Assembly (NCBI GenBank): GCA_963693085.1
Contig: OY856409.1
Span: forward strand, 244,270,558 to 244,334,557
From: Alisma plantago-aquatica
Taxonomy: Eukaryota; Streptophyta; Magnoliopsida; Alismatales; Alismataceae
DNA: 64,000 bases
Direction of reading: 5' to 3'
This document shows, piece after piece, positions 12,091 through 23,510 of the stretch. How positions within the stretch are numbered: position 1 is the stretch's first letter; every line of letters begins with the position of its first letter. The notes under the pieces were generated by a model. The model was not told the DNA's origin and searched no databases. It worked only from the letters and a program-made list of their open reading frames with translations. Both the position numbers and the translations under genes were made by a program.

Positions 12091-13672
12091 TTGGCCCAAG
12101 TAGTTTTCTCTCATCTTCAAAACTTGTTAAAGTTCCTTGAAGGCTACTTTCATACTAGTTGTTGTACTCTAGAGGTGAGGGTGAACAGAGCTAATAATGA
12201 ACTTATGCAATTCAAACACAAAGGAAGGTTAGTTGATACTTGCTTAAAAGATAATGCAGCAAAAATACAAAGCATGTAATTTGACAATGACAGTAACCAC
12301 ACAAAATAAAAGACATGGAGTGGTTCTATCAAATGACATCAGTCTACTATCTAGTTGTTTCCATCAAGGATTTCTCAACCTTTTATGTTATTATCTTTTC
12401 TATACCAATACCAATACAAATACAACAAAATTGTTTGTGACTTTTGTGGCTCAAGAAAACCCTCTTTTTCTAGATCAAGGAGAACTTAGATAAAAAGTAG
12501 ATCAAAATCAGTCTCCCACCTTGGCCACAACTTTCTCATAAGAAGTAGCTCCAAGAAGCTTCCGCAAAAACTTCTCACAAGAATAGTTGTAAGCAACAAG
12601 AACAAGTAAATAGAATCAGAGACAAAACAAATTACAACTCTCACAAGATATACAATTTGTAGCTCTCTGTGAATAAGTGATGATTGACTTTTTGTAAGGA
12701 TTAGGCAAGGATATATTTTATGGAGTAAGACACTGCTATTGAGATAAGGATTAGACTAACTTGAGGATAGATGAAGATAACAATCTAGAATTCTAATCTC
12801 TAAACGGGTAACATGTAAATAAATTTGGTCAAGTGTATTTTGGGTTTCCATAAACCTCTCTTATTTATAGAAACTACATAGGGATCATTAAGAATATTGT
12901 TGTGAGTGTTTAGGATGATATGTATGCTAAACTAACTATTTGAATGTCAAAAGTCAAGTTTACAATGGCTAGTGTACCACTACATATTTTATCTGTCGAA
13001 CATTCTCGATCAAAATGTAGTTTGTCCTAACTCCATCTTGGTTAAAGTGTAGTTTGACCAACAGGAAGACTTGTGCCAAAGTTTTCAATGGTTATATCTC
13101 GTTTAAGAAGTGGCTCGATCAAAAGTATTCTGGTCAAGAAAGAGTTTGAGTGGAAAATATCCCTAAAAATGCACTACTATGTTTTTGTATAATATATCAA
13201 AAGATTTTCTAGCGACAACTAACTACACGTAATATAAGTGTGAAATTTGGTTTAATATAGAATTTGATCATTCATCACTTGTTGTTACGTCATTCCTATC
13301 AAGTTGTGCAAAATGCACCAGTACAAACACATATACAAGGTACAACTTGACCTACAAGCATCCACACACATATAACATTACATATTCTTTATTGTTGGAT
13401 CAATCTAAGTTCCTTGATCACCTAAAATACTAAATACACATGTTATTGACACAAACAGGAAGTATGTCCATCATCAAAATTAGACTGTGCCATATCCAAA
13501 AAGCCAATAGTAGTGACCTCATATCTCCTACTCAACATCAGACACCGAGCCTCTGATCCCTCCATCCTCTACATTGAATAGGTTTGCCCATATCCTTTCC
13601 TTCTTTCTCTATTCTTTGCACAAGTGCCAACATCATCGCCTATTAAAAAAGCTGCCTCTGATGTAGTCCTCC
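12091..13672. other. AT-rich DNA, probably 5' part of the copia remnant
   Basis: No protein similarity is visible. AGTCTCCCACCTTGG near 12,511 looks like a reversed copia polypurine tract, so an LTR of another minus-strand copia copy may lie below it. I could not find the partner LTR or a primer site. The stretch just before 13,673 resumes after the gypsy element at 23,506. Confidence 0.35.
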
Positions 13673-16600
13673 TGTAATGAACATAAATCTTGATATATTC
13701 CCAGTTTGGCCCTTTTTCCTAAGATTTTCCTATTTATTCTATCCTTTTTGTCCATGATGTTGAATTTGTGTAATTATTAGTGGTTTGGAGTGAATTTGAT
13801 CACTATTTATGCTAATGTATGGGTTTATGCACAAACACGTTAGTGAATGTTTTATTAAGGGTTCAAAGATTTACCACTTATGTGACATATTGATAAAATG
13901 AATTTGTTCTAGAACATTCCTTAGCCTTTTGGGGCAAGGAAGAGAAAAATAAATGAATAATAATGCTTTAAACATGTTAATGTGATATTGAATTATTTAA
14001 TATGAGAAATAATGGTAATATTAGATAATGGGATAAAATTCATAAAAGGAAGACTAATTGGTTAAAGATAATTTTAGAATCGTTTTTTTGGGTTTGTTTT
14101 GGCTTGGAGGCCAAGTTTACAAATTTGGGATAATATTTACCATAACTATTTTATTTTGAAAAGAAAGAGTGATTTTTCTCCAAAATATGAAATAAGATAT
14201 TTAATGACTCCAAAAGTGACAAATAATCTTAGATTTTTAATCTACACATAAAAATAGCCTTTGGGTAAATTTTCATGTAATTTGGATAATCTTTAATATA
14301 TATGTGTAGATTAGGAGAGAGAAAATATGTAAAAGCCCAAAATGTTTGAAAATATGATGAATGACTTCAAAGAATAAAATTAATGGGCAATTCGTGTCCC
14401 GTGTGTTTTGATTTGCTTGAGGGTGAAGTTTCACATTAATTGGTGGATTCTAGAAGTCTATAATGTGATAAGAAAGAGAAAATGTGAATTTCTTTAATAG
14501 AATTAAATAAAATATCTAGAGTCATCAAGAGAAAAAACTAAGGCCACATTCAGATTCTACATGTTCAAAATAGGTAAGGTATCAAATTTCATTTAATTTG
14601 GAATTTGTTTGTACCCTCCAACGAGGAGAGATAACAGTTAAATAATCATATATGTCACTTTATTTGAATTGATTTAGGAATTCACTTAATATGTCACACG
14701 GTTGTTTTTGTTATTGATTGAGCATGCTTGGATCTGGGCCATTTACTTTTTGATCAGATGGCTATAAACTCATCCTCTTCCCCATGCCTAAAAGAAAATA
14801 GGACGCTATTTTGGTGATTTGTATTTTTGTGATTTCTTCCTTGTTTCTCCATCTTTGCTTGAGATTTCTTTGCCATTGTATTTTATATTGAATTTCACAC
14901 CATTTGATCCCTTACTCATGTATTATTGTTGAATATTTGAGAAATATATAAATCTTTTGCAAAGAGCTTCCCAATAACTTGCCTAATCTTCGCCCTTCAC
15001 AACCAAACCTATATATATCACCCCCACGTCTTTGACTCTCTCTGCCAAGTCTTTCCTCTCTCTCAATTTCATTGCATGTTGTCATTTAGAACATCAATGA
15101 TTGAGTTTCCCTTCTGACCTTGTGGTGCTTCATTCGGGCAGAGGGCACCACCAGTTTCCAATTACCTTCAACGGTGAGTTCGTTGGGTCTCCTACTTACT
15201 TCCTTTGCTCTCGCTTTGACGAATCATGGCTGGTAGAGGGTTTGCCTAAATCTACTCAGGCCATACCTACTACTTTGAGCAGCAATGTCAAGCGGTGAGA
15301 GGGGAAGAAACCCCCATGACTATTCTCTATTTTACACCTACACTTCTCTGCTTTCCTTTGTTCTCGCGCAAGGGCACAAAGGTCTTTTGTCCTGGATTTT
15401 CTTTTGTTTTAAATGAGGGTGACATGGACTTTGACCTGTGACTTGGCCACTGTGATTGGGCCAAGTCACATAGATTTGACCCCTCTTTCCCTCTCTTTCT
15501 CGTGAATCCCTTACGCATAATTTTTGAAATTTTTTATTAGCTGATTTTGTAAAAACCATATCGTTAATCCACTTGTCCAAAAATTAAGTAAAAATATGTG
15601 TTGAAATTGGGAAAAATGTGTTCTTTCTAATAAAAGTAGTTTTAAAGACTGATTTCCATGTTTTATGAAAGGTGATTTTTGAGAATTGAAATAAATGTAC
15701 AAAATTCATAAAAATTGTAACTTTAATATATAAACTCCAAAACTAACATAAAAATATGTTTTCTTATTCACGAGAACCTAATAAGTCAATTGGTGATATT
15801 TTCATAGTCAAAATCCGGGTTTTGTTATAAAGGTCCAATATTAGGGTTTCTCTACATTAAGGTGCATTATGTACTCTAATACATATTAATAAGTGAATAA
15901 GACAAAGTTGAACTTGGATCATCTAAAAGTGGTGAAAGTTGGTCACTGAAATAAGAGAAGTATGTTCATTCTTACACCCTAAGTTGGGATATTTGCAAAC
16001 ATAACCCTATATTCCCTAATGAGGCACTATATGAACCCTATTCTCTCTATTAATGCTTGTTTTTCTATATTTGCCTCCAAATCAGTATTGATATTCTATT
16101 TCTTGGGGCTTGTACCCTACTTCCATGTTTCAAATATATGATGCTTCTACTTGCCATAGTTTCTCTTTAGCATGTTGATTTTATTAGACTATTTAGCTAA
16201 TGTAGTGGTACTTTTCTACAACCACCCATAGATAGGGCATGTGTTATTTCACCCTGGGGAATGTGTTTACTCTCCCCCTTATATAATTTTGTATAGGTAT
16301 ATGGGATTGTGTTACTCTCCCCTCACCTATGTTGAGGTCCAGTAGGTGCCTCAATCCTACTTAGTTAACATAGTCAATATTAATCATGCATGCAAATCTT
16401 TTACTATTTTCTTGTTATGGCAAGCATCTATTTGATTATTCATCATACTCTTGATATTTTCATCTTATGATGCAATCTTAGCCTTTATTTCCATGCTATT
16501 TATTTACCTTACTATTGTTCCTTATTTTGACACATACCTTGTTTTCTTTCTCTTGTTGGGTGACCTCAACCACCCAGGACTAGGATCAAAGTTGCATAAT

Positions 16601-16959
16601 AGAAGCATGGAGGACCAGCCTAGAATTAGGATAAGCAGTACAAGGCTCTCAACATGAACCTAACTCATGAAGATGTTTCTTTGAGACAAACTTGTTATGG
16701 TTTAGGTTTCCCTCTACTAGATCCTTGTATTGTAATATCCATGTAAAACCTATATGGGATATGATGATGTACTTTTAGAAAATTGATAATAGTCATGAAA
16801 CTTTAAATTTGCTACTTCACTTTGGTCTTTTGTTTACCATTAGTTATGATTTGAAAATTTTACACCTATTCCAGCATACATTTTGAGTGTGTTTGTAATG
16901 GTGTTTTATTTTTCAAATTTTTGTATGGAGTGGATCCCCTCTAGGTTCCACTCCTTACA
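13673..16959 (+). repeat. 5' LTR of the 13.7-23.5 kb gypsy element
   Basis: 3,287 bp. It aligns along its length with 19,228-23,505 once the 1-kb insertion there is removed. Examples are the TATATATAT box, the TTTCCCTTCTGACCTTG block and the ACCCTAAGTTGGGATATTTG block. Small ORFs (15,101-15,298 and 16,451-16,657) have counterparts in the other LTR and are not separate genes. Confidence 0.92.
15010..15018 (+). promoter_or_regulatory. TATA box of the 5' LTR
   Basis: TATATATAT is followed by a CT-rich start region (CTCTCTCTGCCAAGTC). It is conserved at the equivalent place in the 3' LTR (21,549-21,557). Confidence 0.6.
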
Positions 16960-16962
16960 TCA

Positions 16963-16974
16963 TGGTATCAGAGC
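16963..16974 (+). other. Primer-binding site, initiator-Met tRNA type
   Basis: TGGTATCAGAGC is complementary to the 3' end of plant initiator tRNA-Met. It begins three bases after the LTR end, the usual spacing for plant gypsy elements. Confidence 0.93.
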
Positions 16975-17684
16975 CCATGGTAGTTGTAATATGACTATTT
17001 CAATTTTGTCTCCCTAGTTAGAACCCTTGCCTTACATAGTTCCCCTTTTAAGTGACATGTTTGCCCTAGAATTGACCTATGTTTTTCATGAGATGATGAA
17101 AGGTTGATTTAGGATCATAAGAGTTCCACATTAGAAACATGTTTAGTTTTTTTTGGTGAACAAGAAACATGTCTAGTTAACCTTGTGATGATCCTGTTAG
17201 AAACATGTTTAGAAACATGTTTAGATAAATTTATGTGATGAGCCTGTTAGGTAGATATTGGGCCATAAGTTGAAAGCAAAGGAGTCTAGAAAGGATCAGG
17301 GTTCGGGGGCTGGCAAGATTTTCCTCCATGCCAGTAACTTGGTTTATGAGGACTCATGGATCTGCATTGATACATGTCTGGCCTAAGCTGATATGATTGT
17401 CTGAAATAGCATGCCTATAGGAAATGGTAGCCTTAGACATCTATGTGGGACACTCTTGGGAGCCTTACATTTTGACCTTGTCTTTCAGTTGTAATGACTT
17501 GTTTGAGGATGGATACCCAATATAGTGCCCATACATCCCATAGAACCACATGTTTGGGTAGTCTATCCCCAGATCCTGGACTTTGTAGTCTGGTGATTAG
17601 AATGCAATCAAGTGATAAATCTTATACATGGTTTAGTTATATTAACCATTTACCTCTAGTTTAGTTTGACTTGGTAGGTCAACC
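16975..17684 (+). other. Untranslated leader and decayed interior, no coding seen
   Basis: About 700 bp with no recognised protein. The short motif GAAACATGTTTAG recurs about four times at 17,120-17,225. Confidence 0.5.
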
Positions 17685-17709
17685 CTTTTAAGGGGTGTAG
17701 TAGTAGTAT

Positions 17710-17762
<53 letters not shown>

Positions 17763-18995
17763 TTACCTTGATAGATCATGGTTATGTTGATTTTGAGGAA
17801 CAAATCCTCTTTAAGCGAATGGAGTCTTGTAACATACCAAAATATAGCTACTCTGGTTCTAGAAACCCTAACTCCATAAAAAGGAGGTTAGTGTGCTTGG
17901 ATACTTATAATTAATCAAACAAGGTTATAGTTGAAACCCCACATGTTTGTCTATATAACAATGAACATATAATAGTCATCTAATAAATAGTTCATATCTT
18001 TGAGCCCTAATGAATACCTAATGAACTTAATATGAGTAACTCACATATTAATACTTATAGTTGACTCATGGTGTTTACCATGTCATCAACCAATAAACAC
18101 TAAAGATATGATGAGTAAGATAATTGTAACCTAGTCTTGAACTTAATACATGCTAAGAAGGTATAAGTAAAGTATAATGATCATATTAGCCTGAATCCTA
18201 AGATGTAATCATCTCACCTTAATATATGCATCCTTGATGGATTTAATTATACATTAGGGACATCAGGTGTCATAATCAGATAACATACTTTGATACATAG
18301 AAATGATATATAGATTAATCAAGTCATCAATATGAAATGCATATCACCTTGTTCTCTAATACACACCTAATTAATCACCTAATCATGAATTAGTATGTGA
18401 ATCAATTAATTAATATGTGATATGTTCCACCTTGTTCACTAAAAGCATATAATGACTCAAATATGGATAAGGAGTAAGTGGATTCATATAAATGTGCATA
18501 ATCAATGACAGGTTGTGTACAAACATGAGTAAATGATTTATGATGATATTAATGCAAGTAAGAAAGGTAATTTGATAATGTGACAATGTTTAATGTGGAT
18601 ATAAGTAATTAATGTGACATTATTTGGATTACTTATAGACCCAATAACAAATTGGATAAAATTTCTGATTTCATGCAAAATAATATGATATAATTCAATA
18701 TGGTGATAAAATGAGGATAATGGAGTTTAAATCCATATTAGTAAGGATAATGATCTAATATATTAATAGCGATTGAAATAATTGAGTAAACTCCAATTCT
18801 TCTAAAACTCTTAATGAGATAAATAAGATATATATAGCGTTTCTTGTATAATAATGAAATGTAACTCTTTTGACAGTAAAGTCAATATAATAGGACACGA
18901 TTAATAGAATAATAAGAATCATATAATATCATAATTAATATAATGTTAATAAGTCAAAATAATGTTATATCTAATAAAAGGAAATCTTAATAGTG
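17685..18995 (+). mobile_element. Fragment of a second gypsy copy: polypurine tract plus start of its LTR
   Basis: TTTTAAGGGGTG at 17,685-17,696 and a degraded second tract (TCTTTAAGCGAATGG, about 17,808) precede an LTR start, TGTAACATACC at 17,828. This is the same double-tract plus LTR start seen at 1078-1160, so the two belong to one subfamily. The LTR sequence runs AT-rich to about 18,990 without the normal end. It then gives way to the pol tail of the host element. It is probably a truncated nested copy; its right boundary is uncertain. Confidence 0.6.
17696..17763 (+). repeat. (AGT)n microsatellite at the polypurine tract
   Basis: About 22 TAG/AGT triplets with one interruption (ATT). 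It arises directly out of AAGGGGTGTAG, where the related element at 1078 has AAGGGGTGGTG. Confidence 0.95.
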
Positions 18996-19002
18996 TAATT
19001 CT

Positions 19003-19180
19003 AGGTGATCCATGAGGAGCTGACCTATGAAGATTTGCCTTTGAAGATTCTAGACTCCCGAGTTAAGCATTTAAAGAACAAGGAGTTTGAGTTAGTTAAA
19101 GTTTTGGTGGAAGTTTTATGGTTTGGAAGAAACAACTTGGGAGCTTACAGATGAGATGTTACATACTCATCCTTCCCTCT
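19003..19180 (+). pseudogene. pol: Ty3/gypsy polyprotein C-terminus (chromodomain tail), frameshifted
   Basis: The frame gives ELTYEDLPLKILDSRVKHLK then ELVKVLVE. After a shift near 19,120 it gives EETTWELTDEMLHTHPSLFP. This matches the end of plant chromovirus integrase (the ...P..ILD...K.LR.KEI..VKV.W...EE.TWE.E..M motif). It is followed directly by a polypurine tract. Only about 58 codons remain. Confidence 0.85.
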
Positions 19181-19213
19181 TTCCTTGAGATTTTGGGGGA
19201 CAAAATCCTTTTT

Positions 19214-19227
19214 AAGGGGTGGAGTGT
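19214..19227 (+). other. Polypurine tract of the 3' LTR
   Basis: AAGGGGTGGAGTGT lies immediately before the LTR start TGTAATGAAC. The preceding GATTTTGGGGGACAAAATCC is the typical gypsy 3' leader to the tract. Confidence 0.88.
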
Positions 19228-19548
19228 TGTAATGAACTAAAATCTGGATATATTTTTAGTTTGGCCATTTTTCGTAAGCTTTTCCGATCTTTTCTATCCT
19301 TTTCATCATTAATGTTGAATTTGTGTAACTATTAGTGGCTTGGAGTGAATTTGATCACCATTTGGGGCAATATATGGGTTTATGCACAAATATCTCACTA
19401 ATGTTTTATTAAGGGTCCAAAGTGAAAATTTACCACTTATTTGACATATTAATAAAACGAATTCATTTTAGAATATTCCTTAGCCTTTTAGGGAAAGGAA
19501 GAGAAAAAGAAATGAACAATAATGCTTTAAACATGTTAATGTGATATT

Positions 19549-20553
19549 CCGCTAGATGATTGGTGGATGAGGAGCTGTGGTGCTCCCTGGCGTATGCTGG
19601 CTGGTCCCTGTAGTTGTGAGATGGAGCGCCCTCAAGGTGTTCATTGATATGCCCCTTTGCAAATAGGGGCATCAAGTCAAAGGATGGAGGCTTACCCTTC
19701 CATCCTCTCACTCTGGTGTTCCTTTACAGGACAACAACAGATAAAGTAACCAAGGGAGAAGAAGAAAGGAGGCTAGCTTCCCCTTCACCTTTTTTGAGAC
19801 TGTAACTCTTCTAGCTATCTACCTAGTCAAGATGCTTGGATTCTTATCAGTGTGTTCAATGGTAGAATATCTGCCCCTATTCTTCTTCCCACTAATTTTA
19901 GGGAATGGTCTTATTGCTATGTGTGAGGAAGGATTGGTTGACAGGTGTTTTTGCTTTTGGTTCATCCTGGTCAGTTGTCTTTGGCTTTCTTCATGAATAG
20001 ATGGCTTGGCAGAGTGAAAGATGTAGCTGCAGTTGGTATTTCACCCTTCGGGTGTTGTGGTGGTGTTGCTATGCAAACAGCAGCATTCTAAGTTTGCACC
20101 ATCCTGTGTTGTTTATCAAGCTGGAGTTAACCAACGAGTAGGGGTTGACGTTGCTATTTGATTTCTGGTTGCTTAGCAGGATGTGCTCGCGCTTCCAGTT
20201 GCTGACTTGGACCAAGTCTGAGTCCTGGATATCTTCGAAGCCTATATTTTGTGTGTAGGTGTTGAGTCCCTATATTTTTGGGTATGTTGGGGTGTGGTCC
20301 ATATGTAGTGTCTTTATTCTCATACTTTGTGGGTGTTTTTATGCTATTGAATGCTTGGCTTTTCTTAAGGCTTCATATCAATAGGTCAAGTTGTTTAGGA
20401 TCTAAGTCGTATGTACAGTTTCAGGTTTTTATGTTTTTTTGCCCTTGATTACTAGCTTGTTGGTATTAAGGTTTTTTGTTCTTACTGTAATGGGGTACCT
20501 TGTGCCCAAAGTTTTGCTAATATAGTAACACGCTTTTTGACCGACCAAAGAAA
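19549..20553 (+). mobile_element. 1-kb retroposed insertion with 11-bp TSD, probably a 5'-truncated LINE
   Basis: AATGTGATATT occurs at 19,538-19,548 and again at 20,554-20,564, and the intervening 1,005 bp is absent from the sister LTR. It ends in a short A-rich tail (ACCAAAGAAA) after GTTTTGCTAATATAGTAACA, which resembles the 3' ends of plant L1 LINEs. No coding domain is recognisable. It is less AT-rich than the LTR around it. It could also be another kind of retroposed transcript. Confidence 0.82.
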
Positions 20554-21548
20554 AATGTGATATTGAATTATTTAATATGAGAAATAATTTTAATATTGTA
20601 TAATGGACTAAAATTCATAAAAGAAAGACTAATTGGATAAAGATAATTTCAGATTCATTTTCTTTGGGTTTATTTTGGCTCGGAGGCCAAGTTTTACAAA
20701 TTTGGGATAATATTAGCCACATCTATTTTATTTTGAAAAGAAAAAGTGTTTTTCTCCAAAATATGAAATAAGATATTTAATGACTCCAAAAGTGGCAAAT
20801 AATCTTAGATATTAATATATACATTACAAATAGCCTTTGGGTAAATTTTTATGTAACTTGGATAATCTTTAATATACATGTGCAGATTAGGAGAGAAAAA
20901 ATATGTAAAAACCCAAAATGTTAGAAAATGTGATAAATGACTTCAAAGAATAAAATTAATGGCCAATTCATGTTCTCTATGTTTTGATTTGCTTGGGTGA
21001 AGTTTCACATTCATTGGTAGATTCTAGAAGCCTCTAATGTGATAAGAAAGAGAAAATATGAATGTATTCAAAAGAATTAAATAAAATATCTAGAGTCTTC
21101 AAAAGTAAAAAAACTAAGGCCATATTCAGATTCTACATGTTCAAAAATAGGCTAGGTGTCAAATTTCATTTAATTTAGAATTTGTTTGCACCCTCAAATA
21201 AGGAGAGAGAAAAAGTTAAAGAATCATGTATGTCACTTTATGCAACTTGATTTAGGAATTTAATAATGTGTCGTGTGGCTGATTTTTTCCTATCGGACAG
21301 CTATAAACTTATCATCTTCCTTGCGCCTAAAAGGAAACACGATGCTATTTTGGTGATTCATATTTTTGTGATTTCTTCCTCATTTCTCTATATTTGCTTC
21401 AGATTTCTTCTCCATTGTGTTCTATATTAAATTCCGCTCCATTTGATCTCATACTCGTGGATTATTATCAAATATTCAAGAAATACCCAAATCTTGTGCA
21501 AAGGGCTTCTCGACAACTTGCCTAATATTTGCCCTTTGTAATCAAACC

Positions 21549-21557
21549 TATATATAT
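21549..21557 (+). promoter_or_regulatory. TATA box of the 3' LTR
   Basis: TATATATAT, the counterpart of 15,010-15,018. Confidence 0.6.
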
Positions 21558-23510
21558 CACCACCTATGTCTTTGACTCTCTCTGCCAAGTCTTTCCTCTC
21601 TCTCAATTTTTTTGCATGTTGTCATTTAGACCATCCAAGATTGAGTTTCCCTTCTGACCTTGCAGTGCTTCACTTGGGCAGGGGGCACCGTCAGTTTCCA
21701 ATTGCCTTCAGCGGTGAGCTCATCGGGGTCTCCATCTTACTTTCTTTTCTCTTTCTTAGACAAATAGTGGCTAGTCGGGGGTTTGCCCAAATATGCTCAG
21801 GCCATGCATTTTGCTTTGAGAAGCAATGGAGGGTAGCGAGAGGGGAAGAAACCCCCATGACTACTCTCCGTTTTACCCCTACACTTCTCTGCATTCTGTT
21901 GTTTCTTACGTATGGGCACGAAGGTCTTTTAGCCTGGATTTTCTTTTGTTTTAGACGAGGGTGACATAGACTTTGAACCGTGACTTGGACACATGTGATT
22001 GGTCCAAGTCACATCGAACCACCCCTCTTTCCCTCTCTTTCTTACGAATCTCTTGCTTACGTGGAATTTTGGAAATTTCTGATTGGCTGGTTTTGTAAAA
22101 AAACATATCTTTTAATCCACTTTTTCAAAAATTGAGTAAAAATATGTGTTGAAATCAAAAAAATGTGTTCTTTCTAATAAAAATATTTTCAAATAGTGAT
22201 TTCCATGTTTTTGTAAAGGTGGTTTTAAGAAGTGAAATAAATGTATAAAATTCATAAAATTTGTAACTTTAACATTTAAACTCCAAAATTAACATAAAAA
22301 TATGTTTTCTTGATCAAGAGAACCTAATACGTCAATTGGTGAGAATTTAGAGTTAAAATCTAAGTTTTTTTTAAAAGGTCCAAAATTAGGGTTGCTCTAC
22401 ATTAAGGTTTGTTATGCACTCTAATACATGTTATAAATTGAATTAGGCAAAATTGAACTTGGATCATCTAAAAGTGGTGAAAGTTGGTAATTGAACTCAA
22501 TAAGAGAGGTATGAGCATTCTGACACCCTAAGTTGGGATATTTGCAAACCTAACCCTATATTCCCTAATGAGGCACTATATGAACCCTATTCTCTCTATT
22601 AATGTTTCTTTTGCTATATTTGCCTCAAAATAATTATTGATATTCTGTTTATTGGGTCTTGTACCCCACTACCATGTTTCAATATTATGATGCTTCTACT
22701 TGCCATAGTTTCTCTTTAGTGTGTTGATTTTGTTAGACTATTTAGCTAATGTAGTGTTACTTATATACAACCACCCATAGATAGGGCATGTTTTATTTCA
22801 CCCTGGGGAATGTGTTTACTCTCCCCCTTATAAAATTGTTGTAGGTGTTTGGGAATGTATTACTCTCCCCTCACCTATAGGTTGAGGTCCAGTAGGTGCC
22901 TCAATCCTACTTAGTTAATGTAGTTAATATTAATTATGCTTGCAAATCTTATATTGATTTCTTATTATGGAAAGCATCTATTTGATTATGCCTCATACTC
23001 TTGATCTCTTCATCTAATGATGAAATCTTAGTCTTTATTTCCATGTTATTTATTTACCTTGCTCTTATTCCATATTTTGACACATACCTTGTTTTCTTTC
23101 TCTTACTGGGTGACCCCAACCACCCAGGCCTAGGATCAGAGTTACACGACAAGAGCATGGAGAACCAACCTAGGATAAGGAGTGCATGGCTTTCAGCATG
23201 AACCTAACTCATGAAGATGGTTCACAGAGACAAACTTGTTATGGTTTAGATTTTCCTCTACTAGATCCTTATGTTGTAATATCCATGTAAATCCTATATG
23301 GGAGATGATGATGTACTTTTGGAAAACTAACAATTAGTCATGAAACTTTTATTATGTTGCTTTACTTTAATCTTTTGTATACCATTAATTAAGATTTGAA
23401 AATTTTACACCTATTCCAGCACACCTTCTGAATGTGTTTGGAATGGATGTTATATTCTTCAAATTTTATTAGGGAGCAGATCTCCTCTGGGTCCCACTCG
23501 TGACAACTCC

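Larger units (their letters stand above)
13673..23505 (+). mobile_element. Ty3/gypsy element with two ~3.3 kb LTRs and a decayed interior
   Basis: Both LTRs start TGTAATGAAC (13,673 and 19,228) and end TTACA or TGACA (16,959 and 23,505). A Met-type primer site follows the 5' LTR and a polypurine tract precedes the 3' LTR. The flanking pentamers are CCTCC (13,668-13,672) and ACTCC (23,506-23,510), matching at 4 of 5 positions as an aged TSD would. The 2.27 kb interior holds only a trace of the pol 3' end plus part of another gypsy copy, so gag, RT and integrase are absent. Confidence 0.9.
19228..23505 (+). repeat. 3' LTR of the gypsy element, carrying a 1-kb insertion
   Basis: 4,278 bp. Removing the 1,005-bp insertion and one copy of its 11-bp TSD leaves 3,262 bp, close to the 3,287 bp of the 5' LTR. 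The pair is visibly diverged by substitutions and small indels, so the insertion is not recent. A TATA box lies at 21,549-21,557. The ORF at 21,566-21,964 lies in the transcribed LTR region and is not a distinct gene. Confidence 0.92.

Noticed and set aside
21566..21964. 132-codon ORF as a possible gene
   Set aside because: It lies in the 3' LTR just after the TATA box; the matching region of the 5' LTR (15,060-15,300) does not keep the frame, and no domain is seen.
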